From assembly GCF_010726245.1 (NCBI RefSeq), contig NZ_AP022561.1, forward strand, positions 310,001-374,000: a stretch of DNA of 64,000 nt, read 5' to 3'. Origin of the DNA: Mycolicibacterium aichiense (lineage in GTDB: Bacteria; Actinomycetota; Actinomycetes; Mycobacteriales; Mycobacteriaceae). Below, one piece after another: positions 20,833 to 29,705 of this stretch (its first letter is position 1; every line of letters starts with the position of its first letter). The translations under genes were made by a program, and so were the position numbers. Under the pieces are notes generated by a model. That model saw only the letters and a list, made by a program, of their open reading frames with translations, did not search any database and was not told where the DNA came from.

Positions 20833-23378
20833 CGTGCGGCCTCGGCGGTCATTCGACTATCCCACAGGCGGCGGTAGCGGCCGTCGGTGGCGAGCAGTTG
20901 GGAATGGGTGCCGGCCTCGGCTATGCGGCCGCCGTCGAGCACGACGATCTGGTCGGCATCGGTGATGGTGTGCAGCCGGTGGGCGATCACCAGTACCGTG
21001 CGGTTGGCGATCAATGAGCTCAACGCCTGTTGCACCAGGTATTCGGATTCGGGATCGGCGAAGGCCGTGGCCTCGTCGAGGATGAGGATCGGGGTGTCGG
21101 CCAGTAGTGCGCGGGCGATGGTGAGGCGCTGCTTTTCACCGCCCGACAGCGGCGTGTTCGCCCCGATGACGGTGTCGTAGCCGTCGGGCAACTGCAGGAT
21201 CCGGTCGTGGATCTGCGCGGTGCGCGCTGCGCGTTCGATATCGGCGGCTGCCGCGTCCGGCCGGGCGAGCGCAATGTTGTCGCGCACGGTGCCGGCGACG
21301 AGTGCAATGTCCTGAAACACGAACCCGACCCGGGTGTACAGCTCGTCGGGAGACATCGTGCGGATGTCGCGGCCGTCGATCCGGATCGCGCCGGTGTCGA
21401 CGTCGTGGAAGCGCGCCAGCAGCGCGGCCAGGGTGGACTTGCCCGACCCGGACGGACCGACCAGAGCGGTCACCGTTCCCGCCGTCATCGTCAGCGTCAC
21501 GTCGTGGATCACGGGCACCCCCGGGCGATAACCGAAGCTGACCGCCTCGAAAGTCACGCCTTCCGGCGCGGGTGATGTCGGGAGTTCGTCGGGCCGGGTG
21601 GTCAATTCGGTTTCGTCAATCGTGACCGCGATGCGCCTGGCGGCCTGCGTGCCTTCCCGGATGCCGCCAAGACCGTAGGCTATTCCGAGCAGGCGGCTAC
21701 CGAAAGTGGTGCCCAGCAACAGGAATGGCAGCAGTGCGGTGGGCGCCGTCCAGCCGGCGGCCACGAACGCGGTGCCCGCCGTGACGATGAGCCACAAGAA
21801 TGTGCTCGGCCGGGTCACCAGATCCATGAAGGTCTTCTTACCGATGAACGGGCGTTGCCATTCGTTGAGGAACACTATGTAGCCATCCAATCGGCGGCGG
21901 AAGGACGAGGACGCCGCGCCGCCGAATACCCGAATCACCGGCTGGCCCTCCAGGAATGCCGCAGACTCCGTGTTCATCTGCTCGGCCCAGCGGGATGCCT
22001 CGGCGATTTTCGGGCCGCTCTGATAGACCATGGTCCACGTCGTGACGATGTACACGAGGATCGGCAGGAACAGGATCAGCGCCATGCCCCAGTCGACGGC
22101 GAACAGGTAGATCAGCACCGCGATCGGCGCGACGACCGCTGCGACTGCGTCGCACACCGCGTGCGTCACCAGATAATGCAGCGACAGGGTGTCGTCCTGG
22201 ATGAGCTTCTTCACCGAGCCCGATCCGCGATCGGTGAACCAGCCCAACGGCATTCGAGCCAGTTTGTCGAGCAGCAAGCGCCGCACCTCAGCGCTGAACC
22301 GCATGTCGACCACATGCAGCCACAGCACCAGAACCGCTCCCAGCGTGGTACCGGTGGTCAGCAGCACGACGAACACGGTCACTGTGTTCCACACCCGGGA
22401 TTGGTCGGCGCCGCTGAGCAACTGTTGCGCCAACTCGGCCAGAACCACGAACGGAGCGAGTTGGAGCAGGGTGAGCAGTGCCTGCAGCACGCCTGCGACG
22501 ATCAGCTGTGGCTTCACCGGTGCGAGAAGCTCTTTGCCCGCTTGGGAACGCCACGTCCCCTTGGCGGTGATCGAGGGGGTCAGTGCCGTTGCGGGCTCCG
22601 GTGTTTCCGCAGCAGTCGTCGGGGATTCGTCGTCGCGCGTGCTGCCCATCTCGCGCCCCTGCGTCCAGTACGCCTGGGCCTTGACTTCGGTCTTGGGGAA
22701 TCCGAATGCGTCTTTCAGCCTTTTCCGAAGATGTTTGAGCGCACCGGCCTCTGGGCCGGCCCATGCCGACCAGTTGGACCAGTCCCGGTCCTCGATGGCC
22801 GCTGCCAGTGACGTGTCGTCAACCCGCGGCACCCAATGCAGGCGGCGACGCGGGTGCTCGGCGAGTGGGATGAGTTCGTCGTGGTCGCCATGGCGTTCGA
22901 GGTAGACCTCGACGTCGACCTCGGGGGGCAGCGCGGTGAGGATCGAGTTGATCGCCGGGATGGACGCGGAGTCGCCGATGAGCAGGAAGCCCGCCGGAAG
23001 CTCCTCGGGCACCACGAACGGCGCCGATCCCAGCGACACCGCTGGAATGGTCATGCCGGGCGCGGCGCTCGAAGCCCACGTGCAGGCCGGGCCGGCAGGC
23101 TCGTGGAGCACGACGTCGATGGCGAAACGGCCGGCGGTGGCGTCGGCCCAGACGATCGTGTAGGCGCGTTGGAACTCGGTGCGGCCCCCGGCCGGATCGG
23201 GAAACCAGAACCGCAGCCAGGTTGTCGGTCCCGCGTCGACGTCGTCGAACAAGGTCGCCGAGGACATGGTGATCCGGACGCAGTGGGGTGCGATGTGCTC
23301 GACCTGTTCGACGGTCGCGAGGTGGTCGCGCCCTCCGAATCCGCGCAGCATGGCGCCTTGGAAACCTCGTCCCATCAC
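20829..23378 (-). CDS. irtA: Mycobactin importer subunit IrtA with siderophore-reductase domain
   Basis: 849 aa. Residues 1 to about 270 are a cytoplasmic FAD-binding siderophore-interaction domain ([11 protein letters not shown] is the flavin R-x-Y-T motif) that reduces imported ferric mycobactin. Then a six-span membrane domain (about 285-590) and an ATPase with [28 protein letters not shown] and [12 protein letters not shown]. Heterodimer with IrtB in the inner membrane. Start GTG 23378, with an ATG immediately after it (23375); an AGAGGA site lies a few bases upstream. A perfect 15-bp inverted repeat of IdeR type sits 25 bp before the start, predicting strong iron repression. Confidence 0.94.
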   Translation of the reverse strand: MMGRGFQGAMLRGFGGRDHLATVEQVEHIAPHCVRITMSSATLFDDVDAGPTTWLRFWFPDPAGGRTEFQRAYTIVWADATAGRFAIDVVLHEPAGPACTWASSAAPGMTIPAVSLGSAPFVVPEELPAGFLLIGDSASIPAINSILTALPPEVDVEVYLERHGDHDELIPLAEHPRRRLHWVPRVDDTSLAAAIEDRDWSNWSAWAGPEAGALKHLRKRLKDAFGFPKTEVKAQAYWTQGREMGSTRDDESPTTAAETPEPATALTPSITAKGTWRSQAGKELLAPVKPQLIVAGVLQALLTLLQLAPFVVLAELAQQLLSGADQSRVWNTVTVFVVLLTTGTTLGAVLVLWLHVVDMRFSAEVRRLLLDKLARMPLGWFTDRGSGSVKKLIQDDTLSLHYLVTHAVCDAVAAVVAPIAVLIYLFAVDWGMALILFLPILVYIVTTWTMVYQSGPKIAEASRWAEQMNTESAAFLEGQPVIRVFGGAASSSFRRRLDGYIVFLNEWQRPFIGKKTFMDLVTRPSTFLWLIVTAGTAFVAAGWTAPTALLPFLLLGTTFGSRLLGIAYGLGGIREGTQAARRIAVTIDETELTTRPDELPTSPAPEGVTFEAVSFGYRPGVPVIHDVTLTMTAGTVTALVGPSGSGKSTLAALLARFHDVDTGAIRIDGRDIRTMSPDELYTRVGFVFQDIALVAGTVRDNIALARPDAAAADIERAARTAQIHDRILQLPDGYDTVIGANTPLSGGEKQRLTIARALLADTPILILDEATAFADPESEYLVQQALSSLIANRTVLVIAHRLHTITDADQIVVLDGGRIAEAGTHSQLLATDGRYRRLWDSRMTAEAAR

Positions 23379-23402
23379 GGTGTCCTCTGCTCGCGACTCA
23401 TG

Positions 23403-23435
23403 AGGCTAGTTAGCTTACCCTAAGCTAACTAGCCT
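23403..23435. promoter_or_regulatory. IdeR/DtxR-type iron box upstream of irtA
   Basis: AGGCTAGTTAGCTTA (23403-23417) and TAAGCTAACTAGCCT (23421-23435) form a perfect 15-bp inverted repeat around CCC. The inner 19 bp (23410-23428, TTAGCTTACCCTAAGCTAA) match the IdeR consensus TTAGGTTAGSCTAACCTAA at about 15 positions. Confidence 0.88.
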
Positions 23436-23790
23436 GTCGGGCCTCCCCGTCACTCCAGGTAGTTGCGTAAGTAGGCGAACGACCCGGCGCGTTAATACCG
23501 AAACTTTCGTCGGCGAAAATTTATTAATTCTATATGCCGCTCAGGACTAATAGCGGCCGAAAACTAAGCCCAGACTAACTATATTGTGGCGAGGACAGCC
23601 CAGCCTCATCTAAGTTGCCGACGGCCCCGCGACGTGCCAAAGTGCAAGCGCGACAACACCGATCCAGCGCTGAGAAGTGCCGCGCTTGCGGTGGTGCTGT
23701 ACTAGATTCACCTCGTACGGTATTGAATAGATTCAGGCCAATTCGGCAGCCCGCTAATCGTGGCTTCAGTGCGATGACAGGAGAAAGTGA
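23436..23790. other. irtA-bfrA intergenic region, AT-richer than surroundings
   Basis: The non-coding region between the iron box and bfrA holds AT-rich stretches (around 23500-23590) unlike the rest of the window, and presumably the bfrA promoter. A weak second IdeR-like site, AAAACTAAGCCCAGACTAA at 23560-23578, matches the consensus at about 11 of 19 positions in reverse. In M. tuberculosis bfrA is an IdeR-activated gene, so a distal activator site would be expected here. No convincing protein-coding gene was found in the stretch. Confidence 0.45.
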
Positions 23791-24279
23791 ATGCAAGGCG
23801 ACAGCGAGGTTCTTACGCTCCTGAATCAGCAGCTGACAAGCGAGCTGACCGCAATCAATCAGTACTTCCTGCACTCCAAGATGCAGGACAACTGGGGCTT
23901 CACCGAACTGGCTAAGCACACCCGCGACGAGTCGTTCGACGAGATGCGCCACGCCGAGCGCGTCACCGACCGGATCCTGATCCTGGACGGGCTGCCCAAC
24001 TACCAACGAATCGGCACGCTGAACATCGGCCAGACGATTCGCGAACAGTTCGAGAGCGACCTGGCGCTGGAGTACGAAGTGGTCAACCGGCTGAAGCCGG
24101 CCATCGTGCTGTGCCGTGAGAAGCAGGACTCGACCACGGCCAACCTTTTCGAGGACATCGTCGCCGACGAGGAACATCACATCGACTACCTCGAGACGCA
24201 GCTGGAGCTGATGAACAAGCTCGGTGTGGAGCTCTACTCGGCGCAGTGCGTGTCCCGTCCGCCGGGCTCGCTCGACTAG
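23791..24279 (+). CDS. bfrA: Bacterioferritin (haem-containing ferritin)
   Basis: 162 aa, nearly identical in layout to M. tuberculosis BfrA. A 24-subunit shell that oxidises Fe(II) and stores the mineral core. Ferroxidase ligands are all in register: E18, E51, H54, E94, E127 and H130; Met52 is the axial ligand of the inter-subunit haem. The ATG at 23791 follows CAGGAGAAAGTGA. Divergent from irtAB, so import and storage of iron share one control region. In M. tuberculosis the two loci are far apart. Confidence 0.96.
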   Translation: MQGDSEVLTLLNQQLTSELTAINQYFLHSKMQDNWGFTELAKHTRDESFDEMRHAERVTDRILILDGLPNYQRIGTLNIGQTIREQFESDLALEYEVVNRLKPAIVLCREKQDSTTANLFEDIVADEEHHIDYLETQLELMNKLGVELYSAQCVSRPPGSLD

Positions 24280-24399
24280 AGCCGCTCCGTACGCATCGGC
24301 ACCGATTGGCCCGTCCGGCACCGCGGATACCGGCGGTAACGCAGCGCGCCTGCGACAGGCGGAATGTCTGACCTGGCAATTGCGGTTATGGTGGTCTAG

Positions 24400-24714
<315 letters not shown>

Positions 24715-24736
24715 CGTCGACGACACAGGAGTCATC

Positions 24737-25138
24737 ATGAGCATCGCGTTGACCGCAAGTCTGAACACATCGTTCGACGACGCTGTCGCCCGAACGCGTA
24801 AGGCATTGGCAGATCAAGGTTTTGGTGTCCTCACCGAGATCGATGTCAAGGCAACGATGAAGAACAAGCTGAACGCGGACATGGAGAACTACCTGATCCT
24901 CGGCGCCTGCAACCCACCGCTGGCACACCGTGCGATCGGGGTCGACCGGCAGATAGGTCTGCTGCTGCCATGCAACGTCGTCGTTCGTAGCGACCCGGAT
25001 GATGCGGACCGCACCCTCGTCGAGGCGATGAACCCGCAGCTGCTCGTGGACGTGACCGAAGAGCCGGAACTCCAGCCCGTCGCGCAGGAAGTGGCCGACA
25101 AGCTCGGCGCCGCCATCGCGGCGCTGACGGCCGCCTAG
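24737..25138 (+). CDS. DUF302 domain protein
   Basis: 133 aa, soluble, one DUF302 domain spanning most of the chain (ALTASLNTSFDDAVARTRKAL at the start; LGACNPPLAHRAI with the conserved Cys near residue 57; LLLPCNVVV with a second Cys). DUF302 proteins often accompany sulphur-oxidation and CstR-type operons; their biochemical role is not settled. AGGAGT sits 9 nt before the ATG. Second gene of a two-gene unit with the repressor. Its stop overlaps the convergent ligC stop by 4 bp. Confidence 0.8.
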   Translation: MSIALTASLNTSFDDAVARTRKALADQGFGVLTEIDVKATMKNKLNADMENYLILGACNPPLAHRAIGVDRQIGLLLPCNVVVRSDPDDADRTLVEAMNPQLLVDVTEEPELQPVAQEVADKLGAAIAALTAA

Positions 25139-26199
25139 CCCAGCCCGGGCACTATCTCGCTGAGGCTGAAGGTCGCGGGCTGCTCCAGCTGCTCGTAGGT
25201 GCACGAGCGTGGATCGCGGTCCGGCCGCCAACGATTGAACTGGGCGGTGTGCCGGAATCGCTCACCTTCCATGTGGTCGTAGCGCACCTCCACCACCCGC
25301 TCGGGGCGCAGCGGAACGAACGACAAGTCCTTGCCGGCGTTCCATCGGGACCCGGCGTTCTTCTGGGGTGTGCGTTCACCCGCCTCGAGCGCAGCCCAGT
25401 TCCACGGGTGAGAGTCGAATTCGGTTACCAAAGACTGTAATTCGGCGAACAGCCGCCGCCGCTCGGTCATCGGGAACGCCCCGATCACTCCGACTGACGC
25501 CAAGGCCCCGTCGTCCTTGTACAGCCCGAGGAGCAGCGAACCGATCGCGTCGTCGCTCGACTTGTGTACGCGGTAGCCGGCCACCACGCAGTCCGCGGTG
25601 CGCTCGTGCTTGATCTTGAACATCACCCGCTTGTCCGGCTGGTAGGTGACCGTCAGCGGTTTGGCGATCACGCCGTCGAGCCCGGCTCCTTCGAATTCGG
25701 AGAACCACCGCTGCGCGGTGTCCGCATCAGTGGTCGCGGGTGTGACATGGAAGGACGGACCCGCATCGGCCAGGGCCGCCGTCAGGGCGGCGCGACGCTC
25801 GGTGAACGGGCGGCCGGTGAAATCGTCGTCGCCGAGCGCGAGCAGATCGAACGCGACGAACGCGGCGGGGGTCTTCTCGGCGAGCATGCGGACGCGGGAG
25901 TCCGCGGGATGTATCCGCTGTTGGAGCGCCTCGAAGTCCAGCCCGGAGTCGGTGGCGATGACAATCTCCCCATCGATCACACACCGCGGGGGCAATTCGG
26001 CGAGGGCGGCGCTGACCAACTCGGGGAAATAGCGCGTCATCGGCTTCTCGTTGCGGCTGCCCAGGACCACGTCATCGCCGTCCCGAAAGCAGATCGAGCG
26101 AAACCCATCCCACTTCGGTTCATAGGACGCGTCGGGCGGGATGGTCCGCACCGACTTGGCGAGCATCGGCGACACCGGGGGATTGACGGGCAGCTGCAT
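25135..26199 (-). CDS. ligC: ATP-dependent DNA ligase LigC
   Basis: 354 aa from the ATG at 26199 (MQLPVNPPVSPML); the longer frame from 26268 adds residues that run into the divergent promoter. Seals nicks via a ligase-AMP intermediate on Lys29 in Y-E-P-K29-W-D-G-F-R. Motif IV-like DGVIAK, and an OB-fold with VMFKIKHERTADCVV, are in place. Divergent from the primase-polymerase gene with 86 bp between them. In mycobacteria LigC acts with Prim-PolC in gap-filling and base-excision-type repair, apart from Ku/LigD. Position equals Rv3731. Confidence 0.93.
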   Translation of the reverse strand: MQLPVNPPVSPMLAKSVRTIPPDASYEPKWDGFRSICFRDGDDVVLGSRNEKPMTRYFPELVSAALAELPPRCVIDGEIVIATDSGLDFEALQQRIHPADSRVRMLAEKTPAAFVAFDLLALGDDDFTGRPFTERRAALTAALADAGPSFHVTPATTDADTAQRWFSEFEGAGLDGVIAKPLTVTYQPDKRVMFKIKHERTADCVVAGYRVHKSSDDAIGSLLLGLYKDDGALASVGVIGAFPMTERRRLFAELQSLVTEFDSHPWNWAALEAGERTPQKNAGSRWNAGKDLSFVPLRPERVVEVRYDHMEGERFRHTAQFNRWRPDRDPRSCTYEQLEQPATFSLSEIVPGLG

Positions 26200-26285
26200 G
26201 GGTTCATTCTCGTCTCGTGCGAGTGGGCTTCGAGCGTGAGTAGGTTGAATAGCGTGAGCAGACCCCAATTCAACCGGTCGTTCTG

Positions 26286-27338
26286 ATGGCGACCAAGGCC
26301 GAAGAGGTCGACGTCGACGGCGTCGCCGTCAGGCTCACCAACCCGGACAAGGTGTACTTCCCCAAACTCGGGGCGAACGGCACCAAGGGCAAGCTCGTCG
26401 AGTACTACCGCGCAGTGGCAATGGGCGGACAGCTGCTGGCCGCGTTGCGCGACCGCCCGACTCACCTCCAGCGGTTCCCGGACGGCATCGACGGCGAGGA
26501 GATCTACCAAAAGCGGGTGCCGGAAAAGCGCCCCGACTATCTGCACACCTGCCGGGTGACCTTCCCGTCTGGTCGCACCGCCGATGCGCTCATGGTGACC
26601 CACCCCTCGGCGATCGTGTGGGCCGCGCAGATGGGCACAATCACGTTGCACCCGTGGCAAGTTCGCTGTCCGGACACGGACCATCCCGACGAACTGCGGG
26701 TGGACCTCGACCCGCAACCGGGTACCGGCTTCGCCGAGGCGCGCACCATCGCCGTCGACATCCTCAAGCCGGTGCTCGACGAGCTCGGTCTGGTCGGCTA
26801 TCCGAAAACCTCCGGCGGCCGCGGTGTGCACGTGTTCGTCCGCATTCGGCCGGACTGGGACTTCACCGCGGTCCGCCGCGCCGGGATCGCGCTGGCGCGC
26901 GAAGTGGAGCGCCGGGCGCCGGAGCTGGTGACCACGTCGTGGTGGAAAGAAGAACGCGGCCAGCGGGTCTTCATCGACTACAACCAGAACGCCCGCGACC
27001 GAACCTTCGCCAGCGCCTACTCGGTGCGCGCGACGCCCATCGCCACAGTGTCGACCCCCCTGACATGGGAGGAACTGGTCGACGCCGATCCCGACGACTT
27101 CACCATGGCCACGGTGCCGGCGCTGATCGCCGAACGGGGCGACCCGATGGCAGGCCTGGACGAGGTTGCCCACTCGATCGACTCGCTGCTGGACATGGCG
27201 GCGGCCGACGAGGAGCGTGGCCTCGGCGACCTGCCTTATCCGCCCAACTATCCGAAGATGCCTGGCGAACCGCCACGGGTGCAGCCGAGTAAGAAGGTGG
27301 CGGCGCACTGGGATGAACACGGCAACCCGAAGACGTGA
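26286..27338 (+). CDS. Primase-polymerase Prim-PolC (LigD polymerase-domain family)
   Basis: 350 aa archaeo-eukaryotic primase fold, a stand-alone version of the LigD polymerase domain (Rv3730c). The metal-binding D140-x-D142 is in ELRVDLDPQPG, and the conserved SGGRGVHVFV holds the nucleotide-contacting Ser and His. The third acidic residue is probably in RVFIDYNQN. It prefers ribonucleotides and fills short gaps. Divergent from ligC, as in other mycobacteria. The next gene overlaps its stop (GTGA). Confidence 0.92.
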   Translation: MATKAEEVDVDGVAVRLTNPDKVYFPKLGANGTKGKLVEYYRAVAMGGQLLAALRDRPTHLQRFPDGIDGEEIYQKRVPEKRPDYLHTCRVTFPSGRTADALMVTHPSAIVWAAQMGTITLHPWQVRCPDTDHPDELRVDLDPQPGTGFAEARTIAVDILKPVLDELGLVGYPKTSGGRGVHVFVRIRPDWDFTAVRRAGIALAREVERRAPELVTTSWWKEERGQRVFIDYNQNARDRTFASAYSVRATPIATVSTPLTWEELVDADPDDFTMATVPALIAERGDPMAGLDEVAHSIDSLLDMAAADEERGLGDLPYPPNYPKMPGEPPRVQPSKKVAAHWDEHGNPKT

Positions 27339-27691
27339 AAGTGCCACGCGGACTGATCATTACGGCGTCGACGGTGTTGTTCGTCGGAGCCTGCTCGTCG
27401 GCAGGCCACCCCGTCGTCGCAACTGATTCGGCTGCCACAACTGCGGCCCCGGCGATCACGCGGAGCCCGCAGCCGCGGTCCCGCGAAGCACTCGTCATGC
27501 CCGACTTGCGGGGGATGTACTGGGCCGACGCCGATCCGGCCCTTCGTACGCTGGGCTGGACCGGGGTGCTGGACAAAGGCCCGAGTCTGCCGGGCACCCC
27601 CTACGCGCGTAACCAGATCGCCGTGCAGACGCCGGCGCCCGGCCAGGTCATCGCCAGCGACGCGGTGATCACGCTGCAGTTCGCCGCCTGA
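27335..27691 (+). CDS. PASTA-domain lipoprotein
   Basis: 118 aa starting with a GTG that overlaps the Prim-PolC stop. Signal peptide VKVPRGLIITASTVLFVGA ends at lipobox Cys20 (V-G-A-C). An Ala/Thr/Pro linker to about residue 52 leads to one PASTA-like domain (VMPDLRGMYWADADPALRTL ... TPAPGQVIASDAVITLQFA). Single-PASTA lipoproteins of mycobacteria may bind peptidoglycan. Its coupling to a DNA-repair gene looks positional rather than functional. Confidence 0.8.
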   Translation: MKVPRGLIITASTVLFVGACSSAGHPVVATDSAATTAAPAITRSPQPRSREALVMPDLRGMYWADADPALRTLGWTGVLDKGPSLPGTPYARNQIAVQTPAPGQVIASDAVITLQFAA

Positions 27692-27814
27692 TATCCACAC
27701 GTGATCCCCAGGCGGGTTGGCTATTGCCGCCGCCGCAAGTTGTGGTAGACACTCAGCAAACTCGCTTAGGAATTTCTCAGCCGGGCGAAATGTGGCCGGA
27801 GTACAGGGGGAACC

Positions 27815-29557
27815 ATGAGGCATGGCGGTAGCGGACAGGGCGCGTACCGCGCCCGGCGACCTCGCCGCCAGCCGTATGCCTGGCTCGGAGCCGGTGCGGT
27901 GACTCTGGGGCTGGGCGCGGCCATGGCCAGTGGAACCGCCGTCGCCTATGCCGACACCGGCGCCTCGGGGGCGGGCAAGGCCTCGGCCACCAGTTCTGAG
28001 AGCAGCTCGACGTCGTCGAGCAGCACCGACTCGACCGCGGTCAAGAAGTCCACTGCGCGCTCGGCACGCCACAGTGCCGTGACGTCGTCGGGCGGAAACG
28101 TCAGCGCGCGCAAGGCGTCGTCCGCCACGGCGAGTGACGCACCGGCCGCGGCGGCCGCCGTCGACACCGAATCAGCCGACACGGCGAGCGCGACAGCGAC
28201 CACACCGCCCACGCCGGCTACCTCGACCGCTCATTCGGCTCGCGTACCCGCAGTGGCTGCGGTGACGACCACCCCCGCCGCGGCCAATTCGACCCCCAGC
28301 AGCTACTCCTGGCTGCCGTCGACTCCGCCCGTGGTCGCCAACGTCGCGGTGAGCCTGGCCCTGGAGCAGATCGGGCAGGCGCAGTCGCAGCTGCAGCAAC
28401 AGACCTGGGGCAGCGGCAACATCGCCGCCGGGCTGGTGTCGATCGTCCCGCAGGTACTGCTGTCGCAGGCCGCGCTGGCGTTGAACACCTGGGGGACTGC
28501 GATCACTCCGGCCCAGTCGCTCTATGCCAGGACCTCGGGCGTCCCGATCGTGCACGAGTTGGCCGGCGTGGGCCTGCTCGGCGTTCTGTTGCTCCCGACG
28601 CTGGCCACCACCGCGCTCAACAGCACCGGATTGTTCCTCCCGCTGGTCGGTGCCCTTGAGGGGACCGGCAGCATCACACCGGTGCAGAACGCGGTCAGCA
28701 CGGCCGCGCTCAACAGCCGGGTGTACGCGTTGGTCCCGGTGACCATGCGGTCCACCACCGAGCCCATCGTCTACATCACGATCAACGGCGGACCGAGCAC
28801 ACCCGTGCTCGTCGACACCGGCTCGTCGGGCCTGGTGGTCACCATGGCATCGGTGGGTGACGCGGCGCCGCTTGGCGCACCGACCGGCACCGTCACCAGT
28901 GGCTACAGCGGCGGCCTCACGTACACGGCCACGACTTACACGACGACGGTGAACTTCGGAAACGGCATCGTCTCCGGGCCGACGAATGTCAACATCGTCG
29001 ACCCGCAGGACGCCGCAGCCGCCTTGGCCTTCTTCCACCAGCTGGGCGGCGCGTCCGGCGTACTGGGAATCGGCGCCAACGCGGCAGGTCCCGGACCGCA
29101 GGGTCTGCCGACCACCGCCCTGCCCGGTGACCTCAGCCAGGGCGTGTTCCTCTACCAGAGCCTGTTCCTCGGCATCGCCGGCGTGATGGTGTTCGGACCC
29201 AACCCGCTGCCGAGTCGGACCTCGGTATCCGGCGCGCCCGATGCCTACCTGAACGTGAAGATCAACAACAATTCGCCGACGACCGTCGGGGCGATCATCG
29301 ACTCCGGTGGCGTCTACGGGACGATCCTGTCCTCGATGATCGGCGGTGCCAGCAGCGTGCCGGTCGGGACGAGGATCTCGGTGTACACCCCTGACGGAGT
29401 GCTGCTGTACTCCTACACCGTCACGTCGCAGAATCGGCCGACGGTGATCACGAGCGGGCTCATCAACACCGGCTACGCCCCGTATCAGCACGGCCCGGTC
29501 TACCTCGACTACACAACGCCGGGCGGCCAGGGTACGACGCATTTCGACTACGCCTGA
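27815..29557 (+). CDS. Secreted PecA-like aspartic protease without a PE domain
   Basis: 580 aa. Signal sequence with arginines (RARRPRRQPYAWLGAGAVTL..., cut after AYA near residue 45), then a 120-residue Ser/Thr/Ala linker, a hydrophobic helical part (about 165-285), and a pepsin-like domain (about 310-580). Catalytic aspartates are D334 in VLVDTGSSGLVV and D496 in AIIDSGGVYG, both in the order of the PecA (PE_PGRS35) protease of M. tuberculosis and M. marinum. PecA is sent out by the PE domain; this one has a Sec/Tat-like signal instead. The substrate is unknown; PecA cuts itself and other surface proteins. Confidence 0.82.
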   Translation: MRHGGSGQGAYRARRPRRQPYAWLGAGAVTLGLGAAMASGTAVAYADTGASGAGKASATSSESSSTSSSSTDSTAVKKSTARSARHSAVTSSGGNVSARKASSATASDAPAAAAAVDTESADTASATATTPPTPATSTAHSARVPAVAAVTTTPAAANSTPSSYSWLPSTPPVVANVAVSLALEQIGQAQSQLQQQTWGSGNIAAGLVSIVPQVLLSQAALALNTWGTAITPAQSLYARTSGVPIVHELAGVGLLGVLLLPTLATTALNSTGLFLPLVGALEGTGSITPVQNAVSTAALNSRVYALVPVTMRSTTEPIVYITINGGPSTPVLVDTGSSGLVVTMASVGDAAPLGAPTGTVTSGYSGGLTYTATTYTTTVNFGNGIVSGPTNVNIVDPQDAAAALAFFHQLGGASGVLGIGANAAGPGPQGLPTTALPGDLSQGVFLYQSLFLGIAGVMVFGPNPLPSRTSVSGAPDAYLNVKINNNSPTTVGAIIDSGGVYGTILSSMIGGASSVPVGTRISVYTPDGVLLYSYTVTSQNRPTVITSGLINTGYAPYQHGPVYLDYTTPGGQGTTHFDYA

Positions 29558-29563
29558 TTCTTT

Positions 29564-29578
29564 GTCGCGCAACGCGAC
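29564..29578 (+). terminator. Short hairpin after the aspartic protease gene
   Basis: GTCGCG (29564-29569) and CGCGAC (29573-29578) with a 3-nt loop, 7 bp after the stop. Small but well placed; weak evidence. Confidence 0.4.
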
Positions 29579-29705
29579 TCGCCCACTTTTGTCGCTATAG
29601 CAAATTAGTTGCTGACAGTTTGGGCGTTTCGCGAACCGTCGTCGGTTTGCAGGCATACCCTCCGCTGAGGCGCTGTCGCCGTCGTTGGTCGGGAGGTAGA
29701 AAGTC

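Noticed and set aside
23615..23824. 69-codon frame before bfrA with a CRACGG motif
   Set aside because: It runs into the bfrA start in another frame, has no ribosome site, and lies where the bfrA promoter is expected.
26037..27347. 436-codon open frame antisense to the Prim-PolC gene
   Set aside because: Shadow of a well-supported gene; low-complexity Arg/His/Gly composition.
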